Source of the DNA: Bacillus sp. (in: firmicutes)
Lineage (GTDB): Bacteria > Bacillota > Bacilli > Bacillales > Bacillaceae_J
DNA length: 64,000 bases
Direction: 5' to 3'
Assembly: GCA_012842745.1 (NCBI GenBank)
Contig: DUSF01000035.1
Span: 124,001 to 188,000 of the forward strand
Part shown: positions 8,632 through 16,728 of the stretch, one piece after another
Position numbering within the stretch: position 1 is the first letter of the stretch
Layout: each line of letters opens with the position of its first letter
Notes under the pieces: model-generated
The model's input: only the letters and a program-made list of their open reading frames with translations
The model's database searches: none
Told to the model about the DNA's origin: nothing
Position numbers and translations under genes: made by a program

Positions 8632-8655
8632 AGCCCTACTCAATTGAGCGGGGCT
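8632..8655 (-). terminator. Terminator of the minus-strand small-gene cluster
   Basis: On the minus strand an AGCCC...GGGCT hairpin with a GCTC/GAGT inner part is followed by TTTTT and overlaps the stop codon of the HTH gene. It separates the convergent amidase and HTH genes. Confidence 0.65.
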
Positions 8656-8899
8656 AATTATCATACGGTCTGTATTTTTCTCTCAATATTTCTAATTCCT
8701 TTTTCTTTTCCTCTAAATCCTCTAATAAAAACAAACTGTCTTTTGCGAGTTTTTTTAATGGTACTAGTTTTCCATCCCGAATCATGTGGCTTAATCTAGC
8801 CCTGCTAATTCCTAAAAACTCTGTTGTTTCAGATGAGTTTAAGACGTTCGATTCAATAAATTTTTTTAGTTGTTCACGGTCTTCAAAATAATAAGGCAC
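8654..8899 (-). CDS. Small HTH DNA-binding protein
   Basis: The 81-residue protein carries a helix-turn-helix like the excisionase/MerR-type fold at about 20-50 (SSETTEFLGISRARLSHMIRDGKLVPL), then a charged C-terminal coiled-coil helix (LEDLEEKKKELEILREKY). The pattern ETTEFLGISRARLSHMI...GKLVPL fits a DNA-binding phage accessory protein. It is the last of three small genes transcribed against the lysis module and is followed by a terminator. The target is unknown; a role in lysogeny maintenance or excision is possible but not shown. Confidence 0.7.
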   Translation of the reverse strand: MPYYFEDREQLKKFIESNVLNSSETTEFLGISRARLSHMIRDGKLVPLKKLAKDSLFLLEDLEEKKKELEILREKYRPYDN

Positions 8900-8903
8900 T
8901 TCT

Positions 8904-9065
8904 TTAATTCCTCCTAGTTAGCTTGTAAATCATTAATAAAAACCACGCTGTAACCGCACTTATTCCAGCCCATTGAATCCAAGTTAAATGCTTGAAATTT
9001 AATCCGTCAATCCAGACAAGAAATAACACAAGAAACAGAATATCTGTTGCACTCAATTTTTTCAT
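8904..9065 (-). CDS. Small two-helix membrane protein
   Basis: I place the start at 9065 (MKKLSATDILF) rather than at an upstream in-frame ATG that has no reason to be used. The 53-residue product has two hydrophobic helices (ILFLVLFLVWIDGL and WAGISAVTAWFLLMIYKL) and a basic end (TRRN). It ends just before the HTH gene and reads with it as an operon. No family is recognised. Small membrane proteins beside holin genes can be antiholins or immunity factors, but that is only suggested by position. Confidence 0.55.
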   Translation of the reverse strand: MKKLSATDILFLVLFLVWIDGLNFKHLTWIQWAGISAVTAWFLLMIYKLTRRN

Positions 9066-9129
9066 GGTATACGAAGATGGTTGATGTGATATAATTTTAT
9101 TGGGTGGGGATGGAAACATCCCCTGTGTG

Positions 9130-9258
9130 TTATTTGCGTTCTTCCTTTTCGGAAGAGCGTTTTTTCTTTTCTTCGGCTCTATCTTTTAAGTCTAGGATGA
9201 CTTTTATTGAGCCTAGAATGGCGGCGACTGTTATTGCAACATCTTTTATATCAACCAT
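9130..9258 (-). CDS. 42-residue membrane-anchored small protein
   Basis: A short minus-strand frame starts at ATG 9258, preceded on that strand by aaaggagg seven bases upstream, one of the best ribosome sites in the prophage. The product has an N-terminal hydrophobic helix (DVAITVAAILGSIKVILDL) and a very charged tail (DRAEEKKKRSSEKEERK). Its spacing to the next minus-strand gene suggests it is first in the three-gene cluster. No family recognised. The ribosome site and clean topology make it a likely real gene despite its size. Confidence 0.6.
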   Translation of the reverse strand: MVDIKDVAITVAAILGSIKVILDLKDRAEEKKKRSSEKEERK

Positions 9259-9429
9259 CTTCCTTCCTCCTTTCCTTTTGATATTTTAATTATACCATAT
9301 CTGTTAACATAAGTATATAGATATTGTTGTTTTTATCGTTACTTTTAAAATTTCTTTTCGACAAACAACGACAAATAAAAATGATAACTTGTACTAATAT
9401 AGAATGTAATGATTTAGGAGGGGATTGAA

Positions 9430-10011
9430 TTGGAAAAGAAAAAACAGATTTGGAAGAAATGGTGGTTTTGGGTAATCGTTGTTATTGTTGTAGGTGCGAT
9501 AGGTTCCGGTGGAAATGAAAAACAAACAACAAATGATAATACAGTAAAAGAAAAAGTTAAAGAAAAAGCTCTCGAAGTTTCAAATGTTAAAAAAGAACTA
9601 ACAATAGAAGAGGAGATTGAAAACGCTATTTTAACTGTTGGTGAAAAGACTAACAATGACAAACCTCGTATCGCTGAATTGATGATAAATGACACACCAG
9701 ATGGTAGTAAAATAGTTGCTGTTACATTAAACGGAGATGACAACTTTACAACCGGCATGATGAAAACTGGAATGTTAATGAAAACGAGTAAGATTTTAGA
9801 GAAGATGTATGAAATTGACGGTGTATTTCAAACATCTATATCGTGGCAATTGCCACTTGTAGATCAATACGGAAACGAGAAGGAAAGCGACGTTCTACGT
9901 ATAGTAATCAATAAAGAAATAGCTGGTAAAATAAATTGGAAAAACTTTATTAATGATAATTTTAAAAACATTGCACTTGAATATTTCGAACATCCAGCTT
10001 TAAGTAAATAA
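9430..10011 (+). CDS. Membrane-anchored accessory prophage protein
   Basis: The 193-residue protein starts at TTG 9430 behind aggagggg. It has a short basic and Trp-rich N-terminus, one transmembrane helix (WWFWVIVVIVVGAIGSGG), a charged linker of about 35 residues and a mixed alpha/beta extracytoplasmic domain (residues about 60-193, ending FINDNFKNIALEYFEHPAL). Proteins of this layout occur at the ends of many Firmicutes prophages. It has its own upstream space and a terminator, as a moron would. Function unknown; cell-surface modification or superinfection exclusion is only a guess. Confidence 0.65.
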   Translation: MEKKKQIWKKWWFWVIVVIVVGAIGSGGNEKQTTNDNTVKEKVKEKALEVSNVKKELTIEEEIENAILTVGEKTNNDKPRIAELMINDTPDGSKIVAVTLNGDDNFTTGMMKTGMLMKTSKILEKMYEIDGVFQTSISWQLPLVDQYGNEKESDVLRIVINKEIAGKINWKNFINDNFKNIALEYFEHPALSK

Positions 10012-10041
10012 CCCTTGCTCATGCGGGGTTATTTTTTTTTT
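10009..10041 (+). terminator. Terminator of the accessory prophage gene
   Basis: A TAACCC...GGGTTA stem (10009-10014 with 10026-10031) overlaps the stop codon and runs into a tract of at least nine T residues. Confidence 0.8.
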
Positions 10042-10064
10042 GCTTACATATCAAACGTAAGCAA

Positions 10065-10100
10065 AAATAAAACCATGTTCATAAGAACACGGTTTTATTT
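10065..10100. terminator. Bidirectional hairpin at the prophage end
   Basis: Arms 10065-10080 and 10085-10100 pair over 16 bases with one G-U type exception and a four-base loop; an A-run precedes and a T-run ends it. It probably isolates the prophage from nifZ. Confidence 0.6.
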
Positions 10101-10103
10101 AAT

Positions 10104-10160
10104 AAAGTCACGTCTTTTTCGGTGAAAAAATAAGTGACTTTAAGTGACCAAAAAGCGACC
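10104..10160. repeat. GTGAC repeats near the inferred prophage right end
   Basis: Three successive decamers (taagtgactt, taagtgacca, aaaagcgacc; 10131-10160) share a 10-bp period, and aaagtcac at 10104-10111 is an inverted copy of gtgacttt at 10134-10141. The spot lies between the last prophage gene and the chromosomal nifZ, so it may belong to the right attachment region. The other prophage end is not in the window, so the att core cannot be defined. Confidence 0.35.
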
Positions 10161-10266
10161 GACTGGTGGCAATTGATGCATTTTAATAAAAGTTTATGGT
10201 TTTCTGTGACAGTTTGAAATATAATAAATACCGTAAAATCAATGATTTAAGGGTGTGTGAATATAG

Positions 10267-11424
10267 TTGACATCAGATTTTATATATTTTGACAATAGTG
10301 CAACAACAAAGCCATATCCGGAAGTTCTAGAAGCTTATGTAAAAGTATCAGAGCAATACTTTGGTAATCCTTCTTCAATTCATACATTAGGCAGTGAAGC
10401 TGAAAAAGTTTTATCCCAATCGAGAGCGTTAACAGCTTCATTATTAGGAGTTAAGTCTTCAGAAATTGTCTTCACATCAGGAGGAACAGAAGGAAATAAT
10501 CTTGCAGTAAAAGGTGTGGCCATCGAATATCAGAATCGCGGCAAACATCTTATAACGACGAGAATTGAACACCCTTCCGTGCTGGAAGCCTGTAAACAAT
10601 TGGAATCATTAGGTTATTCTGTGTCGTATTTAGACGTAGATAAAAATGGTAGAATTGATTTGGAGCAATTACAGCGCATGTTGCGGGAGGATACGATTTT
10701 AGTTTCAATTATTCATGTTAATAACGAATTAGGAACAGTTCAGCCTATAAGAGAGGTCGGGGACATTTTAAAAAAATATCCGAAACTATTATTTCATGTT
10801 GACAATGTCCAGGGTATTGGCAAAGTTTCCTTGGATTTAAAGGCTGCAGGCGTAGATTTATGTACAATATCGGGACATAAATTTCATGGATTAAGAGGAA
10901 CAGGGCTTTTATACATTCGCGATGGTGTCAAGATTGCACGTATTATAAGCGGTGGGGGCCAGGAAATGAATGTACGCTCAGGCACAGAAAACACCGCGGG
11001 AATTGTGGCAATGACGAAGGCGCTGCGCGTAACCATTGATAAATATCGTGATGGAGAGGTAGCGCAGCTTTTGCAAATGAAAGAAAAGCTGTTAGTAGGA
11101 TTAAGAAAAATTGATGGGATTGTCATCAATACACCGGAGCAATGTTCCGCACCGCATATTATTAATTTTTCCGTATTAAAAGTCAAACCAGAAGTATTAA
11201 TTCACAGCTTAAGTAACGACAATATTTATGTTTCAACACAATCGGCATGCTCCTCAAAGCTAGCTCAACCAAGTAGAGTACTAATGGCAGCCGGTTTAGG
11301 AGAGGCTAGAGCAAATAGTGCCATCCGTGTAAGTTTCTCGTATGAAAACACAATGGCTGAAGTCGACGAGTTTTTAACTGTTTTAGCAACAATTGTTCCA
11401 AAACTACGTAAGGTAATGGGGTAA
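10267..11424 (+). CDS. nifZ: Cysteine desulfurase (NifS/NifZ type)
   Basis: This class V aminotransferase-fold PLP enzyme of 385 residues takes sulfur from cysteine, forming a persulfide and alanine. Seen are the N-terminal [16 protein letters not shown], the TSGGTEGNN segment, the PLP lysine in [14 protein letters not shown] (about residue 205) and the persulfide-forming cysteine in [15 protein letters not shown] (about residue 325). The start is TTG 10267 with only a modest ribosome site (aagggtg); a possible TATAAT lies at 10220-10225 with a weak -35. thiI follows after five bases, the conserved Bacillus pair in which this desulfurase supplies ThiI. It is the first chromosomal gene after the prophage. 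Confidence 0.93.
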   Translation: MTSDFIYFDNSATTKPYPEVLEAYVKVSEQYFGNPSSIHTLGSEAEKVLSQSRALTASLLGVKSSEIVFTSGGTEGNNLAVKGVAIEYQNRGKHLITTRIEHPSVLEACKQLESLGYSVSYLDVDKNGRIDLEQLQRMLREDTILVSIIHVNNELGTVQPIREVGDILKKYPKLLFHVDNVQGIGKVSLDLKAAGVDLCTISGHKFHGLRGTGLLYIRDGVKIARIISGGGQEMNVRSGTENTAGIVAMTKALRVTIDKYRDGEVAQLLQMKEKLLVGLRKIDGIVINTPEQCSAPHIINFSVLKVKPEVLIHSLSNDNIYVSTQSACSSKLAQPSRVLMAAGLGEARANSAIRVSFSYENTMAEVDEFLTVLATIVPKLRKVMG

Positions 11425-11429
11425 AGAAG

Positions 11430-12647
11430 ATGGAATATGATCATATATTAATTCGCTATGGAGAAATGTCATTAAAAGGAAAGAACCGTTCGCGGTTTAC
11501 ACAAGTATTAAAAACGAATGTTAAAAATAGGCTAAAGGATTTTCCAAATGCGGTTGTGAATCGAACAAACGATCGCATGTTTATTGATTTAAACGGTGAA
11601 GACCATGAAAAAATTAGTGGAATTTTAAAAGAAATTTTTGGAATCCAAAGCTTTAGTCTTGCCATAAAAACAAAAAGTGATCTTGAAGAAATAAAAAAAG
11701 GGGCGTTAACAGCTTTTTTAGAAGCAAATCCACAGGCAAAGACATTTAAAGTATCGGCAAGGCGTGCTGATAAAGGTTTTCCGATTCATTCTCAGGAATT
11801 AAACCATATCATTGGTGGCTATATTTTAACAAATACAAATGGCGTAAAAGTTGATGTTCATAACCCTGATGTCAATGTACGCGTTGAGATTCGTTCTGGC
11901 ATAACTTTTATTACTTGTAAAGTGGTAAAAGGAGCGGGAGGTTTTCCCGTTGGAACAAACGGGAAGGCGCTTTTAATGCTATCCGGCGGCATTGATAGCC
12001 CAGTTGCCGGCTATATGACGATGAAAAGAGGCGTCAAGATTGAAGCTATTCATTTTCATAGCCCACCATTTACAAATGAACGGGCGAAGCAGAAGGTATT
12101 AGACCTTGCGCAAAAGCTAACAAAATACGGCAGTAAAATTCGTGTTCATATCGTACCATTTACTACAATCCAGCAGGAAATTCATCAGCATATTCCTTCT
12201 AGTTACACGATGACAGCGATGCGTAGAATGATGCTTCGGATTGCTGAGAAAATCGCAGTTAATAAAGGGGCGTTAGCCATTGCAACTGGTGAAAGCTTGG
12301 GCCAAGTAGCGAGCCAAACGATTGAAAGTATGAACACCATTAATGAAGTTACAAATTATCCGATTATTAGACCGCTCATTGCCATGGATAAGCTTGAAAT
12401 TATTGACATCGCCCAGAAAATTGACACTTATGATATTTCAATTCGTCCGTATGAAGATTGTTGTACAATATTTTTGCCAGCTGATCCGAAAACTAGGCCG
12501 AAAAAGGACCGAATAAATTATTATGAAACAAAATTAACAAACATCGATGAATTAATTGAAGAAGCTATTAACAATATTGAAACAATTGATATTGAATGGA
12601 ATCCGAAAACAAATGAAATTGAAAAACAGTTTGAAGATTTATTTTAA
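11430..12647 (+). CDS. thiI: tRNA sulfurtransferase ThiI
   Basis: The 405-residue enzyme makes 4-thiouridine at position 8 of tRNA and in many bacteria feeds sulfur to thiamine thiazole synthesis. Domains in order: N-terminal ferredoxin-like region, THUMP domain (about 60-165, [21 protein letters not shown]), and PP-loop adenylation domain with [21 protein letters not shown] near residue 185. There is no C-terminal rhodanese domain, as in Bacillus homologues, so persulfide transfer must use the cysteines in YEDCCTIF and the partner NifZ. It follows nifZ by five bases. Confidence 0.95.
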   Translation: MEYDHILIRYGEMSLKGKNRSRFTQVLKTNVKNRLKDFPNAVVNRTNDRMFIDLNGEDHEKISGILKEIFGIQSFSLAIKTKSDLEEIKKGALTAFLEANPQAKTFKVSARRADKGFPIHSQELNHIIGGYILTNTNGVKVDVHNPDVNVRVEIRSGITFITCKVVKGAGGFPVGTNGKALLMLSGGIDSPVAGYMTMKRGVKIEAIHFHSPPFTNERAKQKVLDLAQKLTKYGSKIRVHIVPFTTIQQEIHQHIPSSYTMTAMRRMMLRIAEKIAVNKGALAIATGESLGQVASQTIESMNTINEVTNYPIIRPLIAMDKLEIIDIAQKIDTYDISIRPYEDCCTIFLPADPKTRPKKDRINYYETKLTNIDELIEEAINNIETIDIEWNPKTNEIEKQFEDLF

Positions 12648-12689
12648 AAAGTAATCATGTCTTATTGCAAACATTACCAACTGTTTTAA

Positions 12690-12720
12690 TGTATTAGGTT
12701 ATTTGCTTTTTCACACTCTA
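12690..12720 (+). promoter_or_regulatory. Candidate SigG promoter of the SASP gene
   Basis: tgtatt (12690-12695) and cactcta (12714-12720), 18 bases apart, resemble the SigG pattern (TGAATA, CATACTA). The predicted start site would lie just before the aaggaggtga site. This fits forespore expression of SASPs; the match is imperfect. Confidence 0.45.
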
Positions 12721-12747
12721 TTAACACATGAAGGAGGTGAAAAGCAA

Positions 12748-12960
12748 ATGCCTAGTTCAAGAAGTAATAATAGTAATCAATTACTAGTTCCTGGTGTGCA
12801 ACAAGCTCTTGATCAAATGAAGTTCGAAATTGCCCAAGAGTTTGGTGTTAACCTTGGTGCTGACACAACTTCTCGTGCCAATGGTTCAGTCGGTGGAGAA
12901 ATCACGAAGCGCCTCGTATCAATGGCGCAACAACAAATGGCTGGTTTTCACACACCATAA
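12748..12960 (+). CDS. sspA: Alpha/beta-type small acid-soluble spore protein
   Basis: The 70-residue protein coats DNA in the dormant spore, shifting it toward A-form and protecting it from UV and heat. The start ATG 12748 follows aaggaggtga; an open frame upstream from 12703 is not needed. The family signature is clear: [21 protein letters not shown], then [22 protein letters not shown]. The FEIAQEFG segment holds the germination protease cleavage site. It lies directly after thiI as in B. subtilis, has its own promoter candidate and ends with a strong terminator. Confidence 0.96.
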   Translation: MPSSRSNNSNQLLVPGVQQALDQMKFEIAQEFGVNLGADTTSRANGSVGGEITKRLVSMAQQQMAGFHTP

Positions 12961-12975
12961 TTAAATAACATGGCT

Positions 12976-13010
12976 TAAGGGCAGGTCTTTCGACTTGCCC
13001 TTATTTTTTT
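12976..13010 (+). terminator. Terminator of sspA
   Basis: A 12-bp stem (12976-12987 with 12992-13003, one wobble) with a four-base loop is followed by a T-run. Confidence 0.85.
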
Positions 13011-13102
13011 GTCGGACTTTGATTGAAAAAATCTCAGAAAAGTATATTCTAAAAATTGACACTCTTTAGTACAATGAGTATATAAGAACGGGGGAGAAAT
13101 GG

Positions 13103-14680
13103 ATGAAAAGAGAGGACTTGCTAGCTCCAGAAATTTATAATCTAGTTAATGAGGTTGAGCGATTTGCGGACAACCAAGAAAAAATGGCGCTAAAATGGGA
13201 AGATGAAGAAGGGAACAAGGCGGAGCTTACATACGTTGATTTAATAAAAAGAGTGAATAAAATCGGGAATGCTCTACTGAATGCCGGGTTAAAAAAAGGC
13301 GACAAGGCAATTGTGATGATTCCACGTTTGATTGATGCCTATGCTGTTTATTTAGGTTGTTTAAAAGTTGGAATTACGGTAAGTCCTGGTTCGGAAATGC
13401 TGCGCGAAAAAGATATTCGTTACCGGCTATTGCATGGTGAAATGAAAGCTGTCATTAGTGTTGATTCTCTTGTAAACGAATTCAACCGAATAACCGATAT
13501 TAAATTTTCGAAATTTGTGATTGGCAACCCGATGGAAGGATGGCAGCATTTGAATACACTTGAAAGAAATTCAAGTGATGTTCTGACGATGGCAAATACA
13601 AAAGCCGAAGATATGGCGTTTTTATCTTATACGTCAGGAACGACTGGTAACCCGAAAGGTGTTGTTCACACACATGGTTGGGCCTTTGCTCATTTGCGGA
13701 CGGCAGCGAGTGGCTGGCTAGGTATTCAAGCTGGTGACGTAGTTTGGGCAACAGCAGCTCCTGGGTGGCAAAAATGGATTTGGAGTCCGTTCGTGTCCGT
13801 TTTAGGATCTGGTGCAACAGGGTTTGTGTACAATGGAAAATTCGATGCTACTAAATATTTACAAATTCTTCAGGATAAAAAAATAAATGTTCTTTGCTGT
13901 ACACCAACTGAATATCGCGTGATGGCAAAAGTAAACAATCTTGGTGATTATAATCTACCTTCGCTTCGAAGTGCAGTTTCAGCCGGAGAGCCTTTAAATA
14001 GGGAAGTAATTGATACATTTAGGAAGTATTTTAACGTCACGGTTCGTGATGGCTATGGACAGACGGAAAATACATTGTTAGTCGGTGTATTAGAAGGGAT
14101 GGAAGTAAAACCAGGCTCAATGGGTAAGCCGACTCCAGGTAATCGCGTTGAGATTATTAATGATGACGGAGAGCCTTGCGTTGTTGGGGAGGTTGGCGAT
14201 ATTGCCGTCCATCGTGAAACACCTGCTTTATTTAAAAATTATTATCGAGAACCTGAACGTACAGCGATGCAATTCCGTGGTAATTGGTATGTGACGGGAG
14301 ATCGGGCGAAAAAAGACGAAGATGGCTATTTTTGGTTTGAAGGGCGTAGCGATGATATTATCATTAGTTCTGGCTATACAATTGGGCCCTTTGAAGTAGA
14401 GGATGCACTAGTAAAACACCCAGCTGTAAAAGAGTGTGCTGTTGTAGCAAGCCCTGATGAAGTTCGCGGAACGGTAGTAAAGGCATTCATTGTCTTAAGA
14501 GAGGGCACTAACGGAAATCAAAATGAATTGGTAAAAGAATTACAAGAACATGTAAAAAGCTTAACAGCACCATACAAATATCCTAGAAAAGTTGAATTTG
14601 TTGATGAATTACCAAAAACAACGTCAGGGAAAATCCGGCGTGTTGAGCTGAGGCAAAAAGAATTACAGCAAAATGCATAA
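13103..14680 (+). CDS. mbcS: Acyl-CoA synthetase (MbcS/YtcI-like)
   Basis: This 525-residue member of the acyl-adenylate-forming superfamily activates a short or branched carboxylic acid to its CoA thioester using ATP. Visible motifs are the P-loop AFLSYTSGTTGNPKGVVH (about residue 175), DGYGQTEN (A5), the hinge region YFWFEGRSDDIIISSGYTIGPFE and the C-terminal lysine in PKTTSGKIRRVELRQ. In B. subtilis the homologue at this position is YtcI/MbcS, linked to methylbutanoyl-type substrates. Single gene with its own ribosome site (gggggag) and terminator. Exact substrate cannot be read from sequence. Confidence 0.85.
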   Translation: MKREDLLAPEIYNLVNEVERFADNQEKMALKWEDEEGNKAELTYVDLIKRVNKIGNALLNAGLKKGDKAIVMIPRLIDAYAVYLGCLKVGITVSPGSEMLREKDIRYRLLHGEMKAVISVDSLVNEFNRITDIKFSKFVIGNPMEGWQHLNTLERNSSDVLTMANTKAEDMAFLSYTSGTTGNPKGVVHTHGWAFAHLRTAASGWLGIQAGDVVWATAAPGWQKWIWSPFVSVLGSGATGFVYNGKFDATKYLQILQDKKINVLCCTPTEYRVMAKVNNLGDYNLPSLRSAVSAGEPLNREVIDTFRKYFNVTVRDGYGQTENTLLVGVLEGMEVKPGSMGKPTPGNRVEIINDDGEPCVVGEVGDIAVHRETPALFKNYYREPERTAMQFRGNWYVTGDRAKKDEDGYFWFEGRSDDIIISSGYTIGPFEVEDALVKHPAVKECAVVASPDEVRGTVVKAFIVLREGTNGNQNELVKELQEHVKSLTAPYKYPRKVEFVDELPKTTSGKIRRVELRQKELQQNA

Positions 14681-14704
14681 AATTTATAATAATGTTTGAT
14701 AATG

Positions 14705-14741
14705 TAAGCGGGCAGAAATAAATTTTCTGCCCGCTTATTTT
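14705..14741 (+). terminator. Terminator of the acyl-CoA synthetase gene
   Basis: A 14-bp stem (14705-14718 with 14724-14737) rich in GC at its centre is followed by atttta. Confidence 0.85.
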
Positions 14742-15000
14742 ATTACACAAATATTACAAAAACTTTCTATGTACTTTATGCCAAAATGAGTTATCTTTTA
14801 ATCTTATTGTTTCAACTTTTTAAACTATTATTAAGAAAATTTAACACTACTAAATAATATACTAACCCTTATTTCTAATTTCAAACAAATTATGTAGAAA
14901 AGAAGATTTTTTCTGTGAACTTTGTTAAACTAATGAACGTTGATAGGCAATTATTTACAAAATAAGACAAATTAAAAATTTAAAAGGGGGCTTTATTTAT
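14742..15000 (+). other. AT-rich intergenic region before sppA
   Basis: The gap between the acyl-CoA synthetase terminator and sppA is very AT-rich. No gene or convincing RNA structure was seen; the sppA promoter and the aaaggggg ribosome site lie at its right end. Confidence 0.4.
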
Positions 15001-16011
15001 ATGGATGCAAAAAGATGGATTGCCTTAGGAATTGCAGCTGTTTTATTTTTCTTTTCGTTAGGAGTAAATGTTTTGTCGTCACTGGCATTTAGTGAAAAAG
15101 ATAAATGGAAGTTTAGCTTTTTCGAAGGATTTGATCAAGAATTTACAGAAAAAATTGTTGAGAAAGGGGCTGATTTAGGAAGTATTGTTGTCTTGGAAGT
15201 AAACGGCGTCATTCAAGATACTAGTGATGTGGAATCTATTTTTTCTTCCCCTAGCTATAATCATAAAAAGTTTTTACGTATGCTAAAGTATGCAGGTGAA
15301 GATGAGAATGTCAAAGGAATTATAATTCGAATCAATTCTCCTGGCGGTGGGGTTTTAGAAAGTGCCGAAATACATGATAAAATTGTTGGTATAAAAGAAA
15401 AATATGAAAAGCCAATTTATGTATCAATGGGTAGCATGGCGGCGTCTGGCGGTTATTATATTTCAACCCCAGCCGACAAAATTTTTGCCAGTCCTGAAAC
15501 GCTGACAGGCTCTTTAGGAGTAATCATGCAGGGCATTAATTATGCCGATTTAGCGGAGAAATATGGCGTTAAATTTGAAACAATCAAAAGCGGTCAGTAT
15601 AAGGATATTATGAGTCCAACGAGAGAAATGACCGAAGCGGAAAGAAAAATCCTCCAGGAAATGGTTAACAATTCGTATCAAGGCTTTGTTCATGTAATTG
15701 CAGAGGGAAGAAAAATGTCAGAAGAAAAAGTTAGCCAAATTGCCGATGGTCGAATTTATGATGGCAGACAAGCAAAAGCGCTTGGCCTTATCGATGAATT
15801 TGGTTATTTAGATGATACAATTGTGGCGATGAAAAAACTTGAAGAAGTAGGAGATGTCGATGTTGTCCGATATGAATCCAGCTTCGGCTTTGATTCCTTT
15901 TTCCAAATGGCAAGCCAACGGCTTTTTACGGATGATATTGAACTGCTAGGCTTAACGAAGTTAATCAGTCAACCACATTCACCGCGGCTTATGTATCTAT
16001 ATGCACGATAA
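15001..16011 (+). CDS. sppA: Signal peptide peptidase SppA
   Basis: The 336-residue membrane-anchored serine protease degrades cleaved signal peptides and other short peptides at the outer face of the membrane. An N-terminal helix (about 8-30) anchors it. The family's Ser-Lys dyad is visible: Ser149 in GSMAASGGYY and Lys201 in KSGQYKDIMSP, aligned with S147 and K199 of B. subtilis SppA, which has almost the same length. INSPGGGVLES is the peptide-binding strand region. Followed after 14 bases by yteJ, as in Bacillus. Confidence 0.95.
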   Translation: MDAKRWIALGIAAVLFFFSLGVNVLSSLAFSEKDKWKFSFFEGFDQEFTEKIVEKGADLGSIVVLEVNGVIQDTSDVESIFSSPSYNHKKFLRMLKYAGEDENVKGIIIRINSPGGGVLESAEIHDKIVGIKEKYEKPIYVSMGSMAASGGYYISTPADKIFASPETLTGSLGVIMQGINYADLAEKYGVKFETIKSGQYKDIMSPTREMTEAERKILQEMVNNSYQGFVHVIAEGRKMSEEKVSQIADGRIYDGRQAKALGLIDEFGYLDDTIVAMKKLEEVGDVDVVRYESSFGFDSFFQMASQRLFTDDIELLGLTKLISQPHSPRLMYLYAR

Positions 16012-16025
16012 GGAGGCTTTGACAA

Positions 16026-16547
16026 ATGGAACATACAGTAGAGGAGCATGTAGAGCAAACAGTTGAAAAAACATTGCCGTCTGTTCAAGTTTACAATATT
16101 TATGCTGGATTTTGGATTCGCTTTTATGCTTATTTAATAGACTTGGTCGTTGTCGGAAGTTTAAACCGAATCATAATTTATCCAATCTTAAGATGGCTTG
16201 ATGTTTCAATAAGTGAAACTAGCATGCTGTCAACAGTTGCAATATCTACGGCGCTTGTGATGTTTGTCTATTTTGTTGTGATGACAAAAATATGGGGGCA
16301 AACATTAGGGAAAATGATTTTAGGATTGAAGGTGATTTCCGAAAAGGATGCTGAACTGTCATGGGGTACTGTTTTATTTAGAGAATTGATCGGTAAATTT
16401 ATTAGTAAGACAGTGCTTTTTCTTGGTTTTATTACGATAAGTTTTACAAGCAAGAAAAAAGGATGGCATGATTTTTTTGCAGATACAATCGTGATTCAAG
16501 AACGTAAAGGTTTCGTGTTGCAAACATCCAACTTAAAAATTAGTTAA
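16026..16547 (+). CDS. yteJ: RDD family membrane protein YteJ
   Basis: This 173-residue polytopic protein has the RDD signature: GFWIRFYAYLIDLVVVG near the N-terminus, a second helix around 70-85 and QTLGKMILGLKVI, with a further hydrophobic segment near 138. In B. subtilis YteJ works with SppA in resistance to antibacterial peptides. Adjacency (14 bases after sppA, good aaggagg site) indicates an operon. A hairpin follows. Confidence 0.85.
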   Translation: MEHTVEEHVEQTVEKTLPSVQVYNIYAGFWIRFYAYLIDLVVVGSLNRIIIYPILRWLDVSISETSMLSTVAISTALVMFVYFVVMTKIWGQTLGKMILGLKVISEKDAELSWGTVLFRELIGKFISKTVLFLGFITISFTSKKKGWHDFFADTIVIQERKGFVLQTSNLKIS

Positions 16548-16568
16548 TGAAAGTATCTAAATTACTAG

Positions 16569-16600
16569 CCTGCTGATTTCAAGCAATCAGCAGGTTTATT
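16569..16600 (+). terminator. Hairpin after yteJ
   Basis: CCTGCTGATT (16569-16578) pairs exactly with AATCAGCAGG (16585-16594) and is followed by tttatttgtatttt. Confidence 0.7.
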
Positions 16601-16620
16601 TGTATTTTCGGGAGGTGATA

Positions 16621-16728
16621 ATGAAATTGAGGGGATGTGAAAGAGTTGAAATGGGTATTCATTGTCATTATTGCCTTACTCGCGCTAATTTTATTAATTT
16701 CATTCATGAAGCTAACAGTCAAAATTGA
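16621..16728 (+). CDS. Possible 35-residue leader peptide overlapping ytfI
   Basis: gggaggtgat lies directly before ATG 16621, a much better ribosome site than the one for the ytfI start. The frame runs 35 codons, out of frame with and overlapping the beginning of ytfI, and includes MKLRGCERVEMGIHCHYCLT. It may be a leader peptide coupling translation, or the true ytfI start may be misread. No homology recognised. Confidence 0.25.
   Translation: MKLRGCERVEMGIHCHYCLTRANFINFIHEANSQN

Noticed and set aside
9104-9289. Plus-strand small frame opposite the 42-residue gene
   Set aside because: It lacks a ribosome site and is the mirror of the better-supported minus-strand gene.
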